From contig NW_024468524.1 of NCBI RefSeq assembly GCF_001632365.1, positions 231,046 through 295,045 on the forward strand: DNA of 64,000 nucleotides, read 5' to 3'. Position 1 is the first letter of the stretch; the number at the start of each line of letters is the position of its first letter. Positions 47,244 through 57,813 of the stretch are shown here, piece after piece. Origin of the DNA: Laetiporus sulphureus 93-53. Its lineage: Eukaryota; Basidiomycota; Agaricomycetes; Polyporales; Laetiporaceae. The position numbers and the translations under genes were made by a program. The notes beneath the pieces were generated by a model that searched no databases, was not told where the DNA came from, and saw only the letters and a list, made by a program, of their open reading frames with translations.

Positions 47244-49053
47244 TTGACCAAAACCCAGAAGGAGTTGGGAGCTTCACGAAGGAGTCAGAGATTCGTGAAG
47301 GAGTCTCGAATCAATGTGATCATCAGCAGGCTCACATCATGCAAGGGCTCACACAGGCATGCACCTCCCACATGTTCGGCTTATCATATATCATCATGCG
47401 GTCACAATCGATATATCTTCCAGACCTCCTCGAATCAGCATTGCTACCTCACTCAAGTCGATCTTGCTATGTCTCCCAGACCTCCTCACGTTGGCATCGC
47501 CATGTCTCCCGGATCTCCTCACGTCGGCATTGCCACATCTCCTGGACCTCCTCACGTGGGCATCACCACGTCTCCCAGATCTCCTCACATCGACATTACC
47601 ATGTCTCCCGGACCTCCTCATGTCGGCATCGCCACGTCTCCCAGACCTCCTCACGTCGGCATCACCGTGTTCACCGGGCTTCCTCACTTCGGGCTTGTGG
47701 TGTCACCTGGGCCTTCTCACGTTGAACTCATCACATCTCCCCCATCTCCTCAAGTCGGCTTTGTCATGCCGCACTTTCAGACTCCATCTTTTTCTGATCC
47801 AATGCCTGTGAAGAATGACTTGTCTTATGCCACTCTTCGCACCGAACCCGCCCAACCGTCTGTAAAAACTATGATCAAAACAGAGCCTGACTTCGAGGAT
47901 GAACCTGACATGAGCACAGGTATTGCGTATACCCAGGGTCATGATGAGACCGACATGGACCTTTCTATCGATGACAAGAGTAACTATCTGAGCAAAGCCT
48001 CCGACACAGCCGTGGACCATGCCGAGGGTGATAGTTTATCAGAGGACGCATTCGCGAACCTGATTCTAGGGCTCCTCTATGTCCTCGAGTTCTGGCTGCC
48101 CAACAGTACTGCATTCATTGTCACTAAAGATCATCAATGTCTTCTTGTGAATGCCGACCTCCTCCAGAAGAAGTCCGGTATGATCACACAAATCTTCACC
48201 ATGGCAGACGAGATCGATGGTAAACCGGTGATCTCCTTCGATTTCAGCACTGAAGACAGCTGTCATTTTTTTCGCTTTTTATATAACCCTGAAAGGTATG
48301 TTTGCTCATTCTGCTCAATCAGATGCACATCAACTGAATGCTCGAGCACAGGGCAATTGTACCAGGATACCAGATGATGTTTGCCCAGTGTGCCGCTATA
48401 GCAAGCATTGCACATGCACATTCGATGGAAGGAATATTGAACGCGACACGTCAATGGCTTCAAATGGCATTTACAGATTCTATGGAGACGTGGTTTGGCA
48501 ATATGGTCATGCCAAACTCTTACAACAACCCCTACATCTCATTCACTGCCATGGATGCATTCCAAGCCATGGCAATTGCTCGCAAGATAGGATGGTATAC
48601 AATGCTGCTGATCGCTCTCTATTTGTGCTGCAAGCTCCTCAAGCTGGGGATTACCTGAGTGTACCCTCACGGGGGTGGGATACACATGCTGGATTTCGAT
48701 GATGGGGTTGCGGTCACTCAGAGGGCATTGGAGTTGTCGTACAAAGCTGGGCGGCTCAGTGGCAAGGTTTTCAAATCAACGGCAGGTGTTTGCGCATGTG
48801 AAAAGCCATCCGTTTGCGGTGCTTCACTGAACTGCATGGCTGACCTCATCCATGATGTCGACGTCTTCCGCACGCTGCTCAGGTTGTCTGCTGAAGTATG
48901 AGCTTCTAACACTGATGAGGCCAGACTATGCAATGCTTGTGTGGCCATGGTTCAGGGTCGTATCATTGTAGAGAAGGTTCGAATCTGGGCTGCTCTGCCC
49001 AGTTACATGAAAATTCCTGCAAACTATCTTCCTGATTGGCCGAAGTTGCCGTA
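47244..49053 (+). CDS. BTB/POZ-domain protein with minisatellite N-terminus
   Basis: The long frame (47,244-48,377) has no ATG at its left end, so the true start is uncertain. An 11-residue repeat (MSPGPPHVGIA type) fills residues about 75-165. Then comes an acidic linker and a BTB-like fold: NSTAFIVTKDHQCLLVNADLL, MITQIFTMADEIDGK and DSCHFFRFLYNPERY at a GTATGT donor. Later blocks are YQMMFAQCAAIASIAHAHSM, FQAMAIARKIGWYTMLLIAL, VCACEKPSVCGASLNC and, at the end, LCNACVAMVQGR with VRIWAALPSY, the usual C-terminal order in Agaricomycete BTB proteins. A few frame changes after 48,377 may be introns or lesions. Confidence 0.55.
47460..47770 (+). repeat. 33-bp coding minisatellite, about nine units
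   Basis: The unit CCTCACGTCGGCATCGCCA plus ATGTCTCCCGGATC repeats with point changes from about 47,480 to 47,760. Because 33 is a multiple of 3 the frame stays open and gives an 11-residue proline/histidine-rich repeat. The reverse frame is also open through the repeat. Confidence 0.8.
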
Positions 49054-49194
49054 GTGGTGAGGGTTGTCCAGTTATCATACGGCCTGACAATGTATGGCCT
49101 GACAATGTACATTAGCTTTCTATTTGAATCACTCACATTCTGTCTATTGCGCAATCGAAATATGTTGAGAGTTTTTGGTGCAAAGTGGCGTGCG

Positions 49195-49563
49195 ATGCCA
49201 TGTTTGTCACCAAGGCCCCTCCTTTTCTTCGGCCTTGCCCTCTCCTCATCTGCTCTCAGCGCACACCACATTAATGGGTGCAATGCTCTTCACCACCACC
49301 CCATTGCTGCCCATATGCTCACCGCTGAGCCTGAACCCATTGCACAGCTAGAGAGCGTCGTTGTCAAGTCGAAGCACAAGCGCAACCTGAACAAGCGCTG
49401 TGCTGTATCTGGCAATGTGCCCTTAGCTGCATCTCAGCCATTTCATCGCACACTGTCTGCTCCAGTCGCAGATCCCACTGGTGTTCGGCTTTCTGTTCTG
49501 AGAATATCTTGGGCATCGAGCTGCCTTGAAGTCCCTAGAGCCTGGAGAAAGCACTTCCAGTGA
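49195..49563 (+). CDS. Putative secreted protein
   Basis: An ATG at 49,195 starts MPCLSPRPLLFFGLALSSSA, a plausible signal peptide with cleavage after ALS-A, followed by a His-rich and then basic segment (VVKSKHKRNLNKRC) that may contain a dibasic processing site. The frame ends at 49,563 without a recognised domain. It could be exon 1 of a longer secreted protein. Confidence 0.35.
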   Translation: MPCLSPRPLLFFGLALSSSALSAHHINGCNALHHHPIAAHMLTAEPEPIAQLESVVVKSKHKRNLNKRCAVSGNVPLAASQPFHRTLSAPVADPTGVRLSVLRISWASSCLEVPRAWRKHFQ

Positions 49564-49739
49564 CTACTGATAGTACAAACCTCAATGATATCTTGCATGA
49601 CCAGCGTACCACATACTTTGTAGGCAACCGAGCTCTCAGCTGCCCCCCCCCTTCTCTGGGGGGAGAACAGCATCAAGAGCTCCTATGTTGCATGTACTAC
49701 AAAGGGTATTTAAAGATTTGCCCCATGCTAATCATAGCT

Positions 49740-50330
49740 GTATGAGATATGCCCTCCTTGACACCTGATAGCACTCACCGGAGATGACAGTCTTGAGGTG
49801 GGCATTGCAGCTGTTGGCCGAGCCAGTACCGGCGCCATGCGATATATGAAGGTGCGGAACATGATGCTTCCCATCCCCGGAGGGGTCGGCATCTGTGTCG
49901 GCATCCATGGCTGGTCGGACCCACACAGACGGCGTCTTGCACGGGATCACCATGATCTCACATAGCACGAGTAGAAATGGAAGAGATGCACCTTCAGTGA
50001 GCGCTTCACCGCGTTCGTGATCAGCTGTGCTTCCTCTAGCGACTGGTCAAACCCTACTCCATCCACCATGCACTAACCATTAGCACCAGCACCTGCCAAA
50101 TAAAACACCTTAAGAACCGTGCACCTGGCTGCTCGATGCAGTATTTCGAAGAGGAGTCAAACAGTGCCACCCAGAGCATGCCTGGCCACAGCTGCAGCAA
50201 CAGCAGCTTCTGCAGTATGTAAAGCAGCTCCTCTTCATGACTCTACGAGATGAGAGATGAGTGTGATGAGTGTGAGGTGCGTCATCAAGCTGTGAACATG
50301 GAGAATGGAGATAGAGATGGTCACCTAGGG
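49740..50330 (-). pseudogene. MON2-like Golgi trafficking protein, C-terminal exons
   Basis: MON2 is a large scaffold related to Sec7/BIG proteins at the trans-Golgi. Minus-strand reading gives EELLYILQKLLLLQLWPGML with WVALFDSSSKYCIEQP, then QLITNAVKRSLKVHLFHFY, MLCEIMVIPCKTPSVWV and a poorly kept tail with HLKTV. It lies on the left of the LINE insertion; matching upstream exons lie on the right. Frame changes and Arg to Cys changes indicate decay. Confidence 0.55.
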
Positions 50331-50377
50331 AATAGAAAGTTACTGCATAGTGCCTCATCGCAATATACGTCACCAGG

Positions 50378-51345
50378 GTCAAGCGGCAGCAGCAAGGAGC
50401 TCTTCGCCATCACGACCGTGTCTTCCTATCTTCGAGGCTTCCTTACGGCCTATCCAGACATTTCCAACATTTACGTCTGCGCGGACAACCGCGCCGCCCT
50501 GTCTCTCCTTTTCTCCCTGAACCCCCACCCGGGGCAGCCCTTCTCAGTCACTTTCCGCAAACATCTCACGCCGCTCATGGGCGATTTTCCTAATTTAAAA
50601 CTTACGCTGGTCTGGGTGCCTGGTCACCGTGGTGTACTGGGAAACGAAGTGGCCGACCGCCTCGCCAAGGCGGCTGTGTCCCAACCCGAAAGCATCCGCC
50701 CCACAATTGCGTGGGCACGGAGGTGGGCGCGCGAGCGAGCGACCTCCTCTTGGCAGGCGGAGTATGCGGCTACTGATCGTCCCACTGCACTGCGCGAAGC
50801 TTGGCCCTGGGCCCCTTCCTCCACCCTTCATTCTGTCTTCCGCTCAGGGGACTTTTCTCGAAACACCGAGGGTCGATTTGTCCAGGCCGTCGTCGGTCAT
50901 GGCCACATCGGCACTTTCTTTAATTCCCGATACCACCGTACCTTTCACGGGTGCATTTGCAACCCTGCGCTCCTTAACTCACGCACCCACACACTGCTTA
51001 GCTGCCCGCTGCACGATGACACCCGGCGCATTCTATTCGGCATAGCCAATCCAACCCGCACCCACCTACGCCGCCTATGGAAACACCCAGAGGGCTTGGA
51101 ACGTCTCGCGTTCTTCATTGCCACCACCCCTGCTTTCACTTCTGCGAGCCTGGCGCCATTCGACCCAGGCTAATCGCCCCACCCGCGGCTCTGCCGCCCT
51201 TTTACCCTCTCCCCCTAGTTGTAACCACCCTGAGTTGCGTCACGCTGTAGCGTACGCCCGTGCCTGTACATCCTCCCTTTAAACGCCGCACATAGCGCGG
51301 GATAGAAATAAATGCCAAAAACAAAAAAAAAAAAAAAAAACAACC
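50378..51345 (+). mobile_element. Tad-like LINE 3' end with RNase H and poly(A)
   Basis: The open frame gives an RNase H segment (ISNIYVCADNRAALSLL; LTLVWVPGHRGVLGNEVADR with its conserved His and Asp) and a C-terminal zinc-knuckle-like region (CICNPALLNSRTHTLLSCPLH, H...C type). A stop at 51,173 is followed by AATAAA (about 51,309) and a run of 18 A. The 5' end, including reverse transcriptase, is absent, as usual for 5'-truncated LINE insertions. Its CpG-rich, high-GC sequence contrasts sharply with flanking DNA, indicating a young insertion. It sits inside the MON2 pseudogene in opposite orientation. No target duplication is obvious. Confidence 0.85.
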
Positions 51346-51367
51346 CACTATCATGAGGGTATCCGGT

Positions 51368-52170
51368 CTACCTGGCACTGTATAAACACCCCCTTTGTGC
51401 GCAGGAAAGAATTACGGTGCTGAACACACCTTTGGCTGTATCAGAGCATATGAGGAACAGCAAGTCAAAGCACCAATATGAGAACCGCTTGCGCAGAAGT
51501 GCCCACCCCACCTCAGTGCTCCCCAGCACGAGCTCTGAGTTGCTGAACCGCTCTAACTTCTCAAACTCTTGTGACAGCCACTTGCCTGAGCCTTTCGAGA
51601 TCAACTTTGGTGAGGGTGGGAGGTAGCTGTCCTTATCGCGCAGCTGGCTGCTTTGATGCAGGATCTGCACGAGCTGCAAAATAAGGTAATCTGGGATGCA
51701 GGCTTCACAAGATAGGGGCCCGAATCATGTCGATCACGAGCGTGGCGATTAGGGCGAGGTCAAAGTTCTCTTTTTCTTGGACGTCAAGTGGGAAGCTGTC
51801 GGCGGAAGAGCTGAAGAATGGTTTCAATCGATCATTAGCTGAAACTTGAGGATCTCATCAGTGATGCAGCTCACCAGTCAGCTAAGATGCCTTCTCTGAA
51901 TGTTCAATGATTTGCTGCCATATCGCTTCTCTTCTATCATCAGGGATGCCTGCTCACAGATGTCAGCCATGGGACAAATTGTATGAGACTAATGCTCACT
52001 TTCACCGAGGGCTTGCATTTGTGGTTCACATTCTTTAACCGTTTAATGACCTTGAGGAAGCTAGTCATTGCTGACTTCCACAGCAGAGGATCTTTACCGT
52101 ATTTTGATGGTGCAAGGCACTCATGCTTCAACCTGCTTGCAGACTCCGGAGGTCTATGTTGTGATCTGTG
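51368..52170 (-). pseudogene. MON2-like protein, upstream exons
   Basis: Minus-strand blocks are KYGKDPLLWKSAMTSFLKVI, PLDVQEKENFDLALIATLVI, ILQLVQILHQSSQLRDKDSY, LPPSPKLISKGSGKWLSQEF, FSNSELVLGSTEVG and FSYWCFDLLFLICSD. These match the C-terminal third of fungal MON2 in order, and connect across the LINE to the exons at 49.7-50.3 kb. At about 52,170 the homology switches directly to PRP8 sequence on the same strand. Confidence 0.55.
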
Positions 52171-52429
52171 AGACCTCTGAGAAGCCGGCTGACAGTTGCC
52201 AATGACGGTGAGGTCACAGTGTGCCGCTTTGTCAAAAGAACCTGAGCTACAGTTGCCTGTTGCAAGTGTAATTGATAATTTCTACTGAGTTTGACATAAG
52301 CTTCGTAGACATACTATCATTTAGGACTTCTTGAAATAAATCTTCATGAGTACAGAATGGCCTCACCATTATCATTGAATAAGCTTCTATGTAAACGGTG
52401 AATCATCTTCATCATGTGCTTGCAAGAAG

Positions 52430-54349
52430 TGGCTTCACGCACCGCTAGGAGATATCACAGATGTTGCAGTTTCGTGGTGTGACTGCAAATGCATTCTCAC
52501 TGCACCAATGTTAATTGTTATCATTCCGGTGTGCGAAGATGTATTGAAGTGCATCAGCCAGATGGAAAGCATCAACATTTCTGAGTCAGAACTGCACATG
52601 CACATCGACGACCAGCTTGATAAGACACAAAATCTCATGGCAGAGGTGTAATGCAATTTCCGAATCGTGACTTCTTACGCTCCTTGATCATCAATGAATG
52701 TCTTCACTGGCTTGGGATTCACATTGTAATCCAAGTGCAAATAGTTCAAGTCCTGCCGGCAGAACGTTTGATACCTTGAGAGCTACTTAAAGCAAAAATG
52801 AACGCACCTTGCAGTGAATGAAGAGGTTCAACATGTTGTAACCTTGCCGGCAGACCTGAAGACCAGCCTCGACCCAATCAAGGTGAGTAGTCTGGAAGAA
52901 TGTCATCGCTTTCAACTGGCTGAACAGATTCTTTTTTATCATCACCTTCTCTGGCTGTGTCTTTGGCTCGTTCAGGACAGAGCACTTGAGTAACTTCTGA
53001 TATGACACGCAGACCTTCAGCGGCTGATTGGGCGGACAATGTGCAAGATACCAGTTCTTCACGAGTGGCACATCCTGCACACACTGCATGCGTCCTGATC
53101 TGTGGTTGTATGGGTCAGGCACCCACCAGAGAGCGATAGTGTCTGCAGTGATGTCGTTTGGCAGTGGTTTGTCTTCAAAAATGGCTCGATCTCTTCTGGT
53201 AATTGGAAGTCATCATCATCCGCATCATTCGGGCCAAAGATAATGTCCTCGTGCAATACCAATGGTGTGTTCTTTGACATAACCCACGAAGAAATTGGGT
53301 TGATGAGAGGATCGAAATAGAAAGCGGGCAGACCGGGGTCATCGGTATGGATGTATACGTTCTTCGGTGTGTGATAGGGGGAAATGTGCACGGAGCGTGG
53401 TAATGAGTTGCAGAGGTGAGAGAAGGTGACCTTGAACTCTGTCCGAATATGCTGACGGATGATGACCTTTTTGATATCACCGAACTCATTCCAATCTTCG
53501 TCGAACGTGTCCATATCCCAGTACAATGGCTCAAACTTCAGACCACCAGGGATTGCCATGTTCAAAGCCTTTGCTGTGAAGAATGACTTCTTGTTGAAAA
53601 AATAGCTCAAATTGCTACCTGTGTGGTCTGTGTAGACTCGCCATGATAGGCAGCGTCAGATTTCAATACTTGCACGATGGCTTGTTGAAGTGAGGAGTAT
53701 CAAGAAGGTGTTTCGTATCGTAGAAGAACCACTCGCAAATGGCAGCATCCTCCTCCTGATCAAGCTCTAGCTGAATAGATTTGAGAAAATTGACATCCAA
53801 GACATTGTCGCCATAGTCGAGAGGAGGCTCCTCATCATCGACTGGCAGCAAATGCATACACTTGAAATGCCTACGGTCACGCTTCTCCCTCCACATCGCA
53901 AGCAACATATTGCTGTATTGCACCTGATATACTGGCTCGATAACTCACGGAATCTCATTGACGGATGTGATAACACCAGTGATGTGATAGAGCACCGGCA
54001 CTTCACGAACTTGCTCCCAAGGGTAAGGAATGTTTTCGAGCAGCTTTATGACAGCATGTGGAACGTACTTCAGGGCACCTAAATGCACACGTTTGTTATT
54101 TCTGAACTTGCGATTGCTCATGTCGCATGGTCCTTGATGATTTTTTGCACATGCTCGAGAGGGAGATCCTACATCAAAATCAGTGGGAGTTACCTTTATA
54201 GCAATACTGACTGCATGCACCTGCTTGCCCATATCAATGAATCCTCCCTTGCACTTCTCCCCATAGCACCTCTTCTGCATCTGGATCCATTTTTGCAATT
54301 TTTGCGCTAGCACTTCATGAATCAGGAGGCATCCTCGAGCCCTGGACAT
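52430..54349 (-). pseudogene. PRP8: PRP8 spliceosome core protein, N-terminal quarter
   Basis: PRP8 is the central U5 snRNP protein at the spliceosome active centre. Blocks in order: [206 protein letters not shown]. These cover roughly the first quarter of this ~2,350-residue protein. Introns are kept. The rest, including RT-like and RNase H-like domains, is absent. Many conserved Arg are Cys, His or Trp. Confidence 0.85.
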
Positions 54350-54984
54350 TGCTGAAACCTCACAGTGGGAGCATACCAGGCAACATTAGCATGTTGCACG
54401 GGCAGAGCCCCAGGCACGCAAACTATGTAGATAGAATGGCGAGAAGAATTGAGAGCGAATAAAGCAGACATGTGTGAAGGCTCATAACTACACATGCCAT
54501 GCACCGGAAAGCAAAATCAAATCACGAAAGAGACACACGAGCAGTGGTGCTGGTGCATGTCTGGAAGGGGCAGGCCAATTAATATTGTCTTTCAGCAGCC
54601 TCGATCACGAAGCGCTCTACTGGGCCTGTGCAGGTTTGAGCGGGTGAGCGTGGGTGGGCAGTCAACACAATGGTCATGGAGCTCACTGTGTCGGCACGTC
54701 CAGGCAGCAGAGAGAGGAAGAGATTAGAAGGAGGATAGGAGGAAAGAGAGGAGGAAAGAGAGACGGCGGACGGGAAGAAGGACTGGCTCGGAGGGCCATG
54801 GTTAATAGCTATCCGACCATTTTTAAGCTTATCTGTACATTATCATGCGAAAATACCCAGCATTACCATAAGTGGAAATGTGGAGTGGGGGTGAGCAAGG
54901 GTCGCTAACGTTCGACTCTTTGAACGATGAACGACGCTCTCGATTTTCCTTTACCATTTCACTCCCACAATGCCAACAGAAGTG

Positions 54985-57735
54985 GAGGAAGTGGCTTATG
55001 ACTCGTTCTGCCATCCCCTAAGACTGTACAGGCACTAAAGAACCAGAAAGGCTGCAAAAGCCTTAACAGTCTGTATGATGACGGCAAGATGCAGAAGGTC
55101 CCTCGGCCGTCAAAGCTCAAGCCGTTGAAGGAGGTGCTCACAAAACTCACTGCACAGATCAGAAAGTGAGTGTGCTGCCCATAGCCTTTAGGTTATATTT
55201 TGAATTTTTGGAATATTGGGAAAGATGATTATGCATTTTTCTTGCAACTCGACAAGCGCCAGCTGTCGCCGGCGGCACACCTTGCGACAGAAGGTGATGA
55301 GCCGTCATAATAAATGTGATGAAGAATTGTTTGACAACATTTATGACGATCTTTTGGTAAATCAAAAATGAAAGATTCATTTGTGTGGTAGGATAGAATT
55401 ACAGTGGGCTCGGTCATGAATACGAGGATTTCGTAGTGGAATAGAAATCACAGATGGTAGCGGGAGGTGGAACTGAACATCGCGAGGAAACCATACAGTA
55501 GTCGGAGAAGGAAAGATCTGGTGCAAATTAGATGTAAATGTTACATTCTGGCGCACGAGAGAGCTGTTATGTGGTCTGAGAGGGACGTGATGTGTTAGCG
55601 TGACACAACCGATAAAAACCTTCCAACAACAACTACAAATGAGAGCAACTCTGTCATGCACCTCACAGAATCGAACTCACCATCATTGAGAAATTGATAG
55701 CAGCCTCAATGACAAATACACCATCACCATAATAGGCATATTGCGGCTGTAATGAGTACATTATTTTGAAAGGGAATTGTAGTTTACGAAGCAGTACGAA
55801 CCATTAAAGCAAATGGATCTGTATTACTATTAGGTGAGCACACGTAGAATGTTCATTTGACTGCCTGAAGGAGATGTGCAACAGGAAAGTACAGAAAACA
55901 GTGAAACGAAGAAGAGCAGTAAGACATCGGGTGTACGATCAGGCAGATGTGACGCAAAAGTGGCTGGACAGTCGTCATCAATGACGAAAACAAATTAAAG
56001 CAAATGATGCCAAACAATGACAAAGAACGTGAACAGAAAACGTGTTACATTGTGACCTGGGAGAGACCCTGCTGTCGCAAGGTAACCAGTAGATGTCTCA
56101 CAGGTCCCTGGCTACATGCATATGAACTCAACAACCTATGGATCCAGGCACAATGTCTCACAAGCTCCAGTGTGGAAGATATTGATCACTGGAGGAGTTG
56201 GCGGTGTGTGGAGTACTATTTCTTGTCAATAGCGTGTCTGATCCCTTCACAGGACGACATCTGCCTGGTTACCACAAACGCGAAGACATTCACCTGCCCG
56301 GCACGGTTTATCTCACAGAAGCAGAGAAGATAGAGGCCTATGTGCTCGAGCACATCGCAAAGGCGTCTGCCATCATGATCGAGTATGAGACGGACTGGAA
56401 TATCCAGATCGAAGGGGACCATGACATGCAGGACAAGGGCATGCCGATGGACATTGATGACAGGGCGTCCACTGCATCTGTGCCCACTCCCGCCACTGCA
56501 TCGACCAGTGCACATCCCCCCAGTGGGCCACTGCAGCAGCAGGTACACGGAAGCTGCCAGACACACTGTCGGAGACTCTTGAGAATGACGGTGGACTTGC
56601 CTGGTGCAAAGGATGGTTTAGGCGCATTTCCGCCGGGGTCGGACTGGGTTGAATTGATGCTGGCACTCAAGTTGTGAGGTGGGTGGCTTTCCACTCAGAA
56701 ATGATTGTGATTACTCATGAGCCGTACAGGCAAGTGACACCAAATAAAGAAGGAGCGTCTGCAGATGGAGAAGGGAGGCCTGCTGTACAGAGCAGATGGC
56801 AGCCTCAACTACTCTGAATGTGAGCAGCATACACCCCCAACATGACATGAGGAAAGCTAACACCCCGCAGTGGACAACCCATCTTCTGTCCTCTCCTTTT
56901 TTGCCCTGAGCCTCCTTCATGACCGCTTCTCACCCCACTCTTACCCTGTTTCCAGCCCTCCGATTGCCCAGGCGCACCCTATCCATCCCCGGTGAACCTC
57001 CCTGCTTTGCCCATCACACCAGTCCCTGTCCTCTCTGCACTGAAGATCTCTGCCAGGCCCTGCATGCATGCGACCCAGCGACATTGGACGATCATCCGTA
57101 ATGCACCTGTGCACAGCTGCGCGCATGAGCAGAACAATGAGGGTGAGTCCCCGCCCAGCCTGAAGCCTGTGGTGGCAGACTTCAGCATATACATGATGCT
57201 AATGGGTGAGTTCACAAAGCAGAGGCAAGTCAAGGACATAGGTAAGGAATTCGACTCAGAGGAGAAGGTGTGCGAGGGAATACGGGAGAGCATCGAGGCG
57301 AGCACGGTGCAAGGCTATGCAAAGGATGTGCAGATGGGTGGTGCAGAGGGTGCAGAAGAGGAGTATCAGAGGGGCAAGGGTGCAGAGGTGGAGGAGTATC
57401 TGCGGGATGTTGTCTACGGAGGTGTAGATGGACTTGCATACGTGCGGAGTTTCCCAGAGTTCGTCAGACCGCAGGTGCTGATGAACTGGCTCGTGCAGGA
57501 GGAAACAAGCAAATCACTGAATGCTGCTCTAGGTATGCTGCTTGCTGCATCCATCGACACGCACATCCTCGAGCCGCTCACCGATGGATGGCATCAGCTC
57601 CTCTGTGAGGCTGCGCACCTCCTGGATGATGCTACCTTCCGCGTATCACCTCAGGTTCTCTTACAGTTATCCCTCTCCGCATGCCTTTGTCCTCATATCA
57701 TGCGTGACCTCTTTTCAGAAACCCGTCTGCAAAAA
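54985..57735 (+). pseudogene. Bromodomain protein (BRD7/9-like), interrupted
   Basis: Bromodomain proteins read acetyl-lysine in chromatin-remodelling complexes. The plus strand gives KMQKVPRPSKLKPLKEVLTK and LTAQIRK at a GTGAGT donor, then KDDYAFFLQLDKRQLSP, the first helix of the bromodomain. About 0.9 kb of unassigned DNA (55,300-56,230) follows before LVTTNAKTF, LPGTVYLTEAEKIEAYVLEH and IAKASAIMIEYETDWNI. The C-terminal region reads LPGAKDGLGAFPPGSDWVEL, MEKGGLLYRADGSLNYSE, and an acidic domain with YLRDVVYGGVDGLAYVRSF. Exons keep order; frame breaks are several. Confidence 0.65.
55300..56230. other. Insertion inside the bromodomain gene
   Basis: This stretch separates two parts of the bromodomain that should be nearly contiguous. 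It has no coding homology I can see and is AT-richer than the exons. It may be an old non-autonomous insertion. Confidence 0.4.
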
Positions 57736-57813
57736 GTCTCTGCCAGCACCATCGATCTCCAAGACAGTCCATCGTGACCCATTCACCCCAATCCTTTCAA
57801 TGCCGATGATATC

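Noticed and set aside
47394..47687. Minus-strand ORF through the minisatellite (Arg/Gly/His-rich)
   Set aside because: It is open only because the 33-bp repeat lacks stops in that frame. The plus-strand frame continues into a BTB domain.
47460..47770. A CRISPR-like array
   Set aside because: The units are contiguous coding repeats without unique spacers, and the window is eukaryotic.
50595..50831. Minus-strand ORFs opposite the LINE RNase H
   Set aside because: They are Arg/Gly-rich shadows of GC-rich coding sequence on the plus strand.
56992..57777. A free-standing gene of 261 codons
   Set aside because: Its content (YLRDVVYGGVDGLAYVRSF) is the C-terminal region of the bromodomain gene that starts near 55 kb, so it is listed there.
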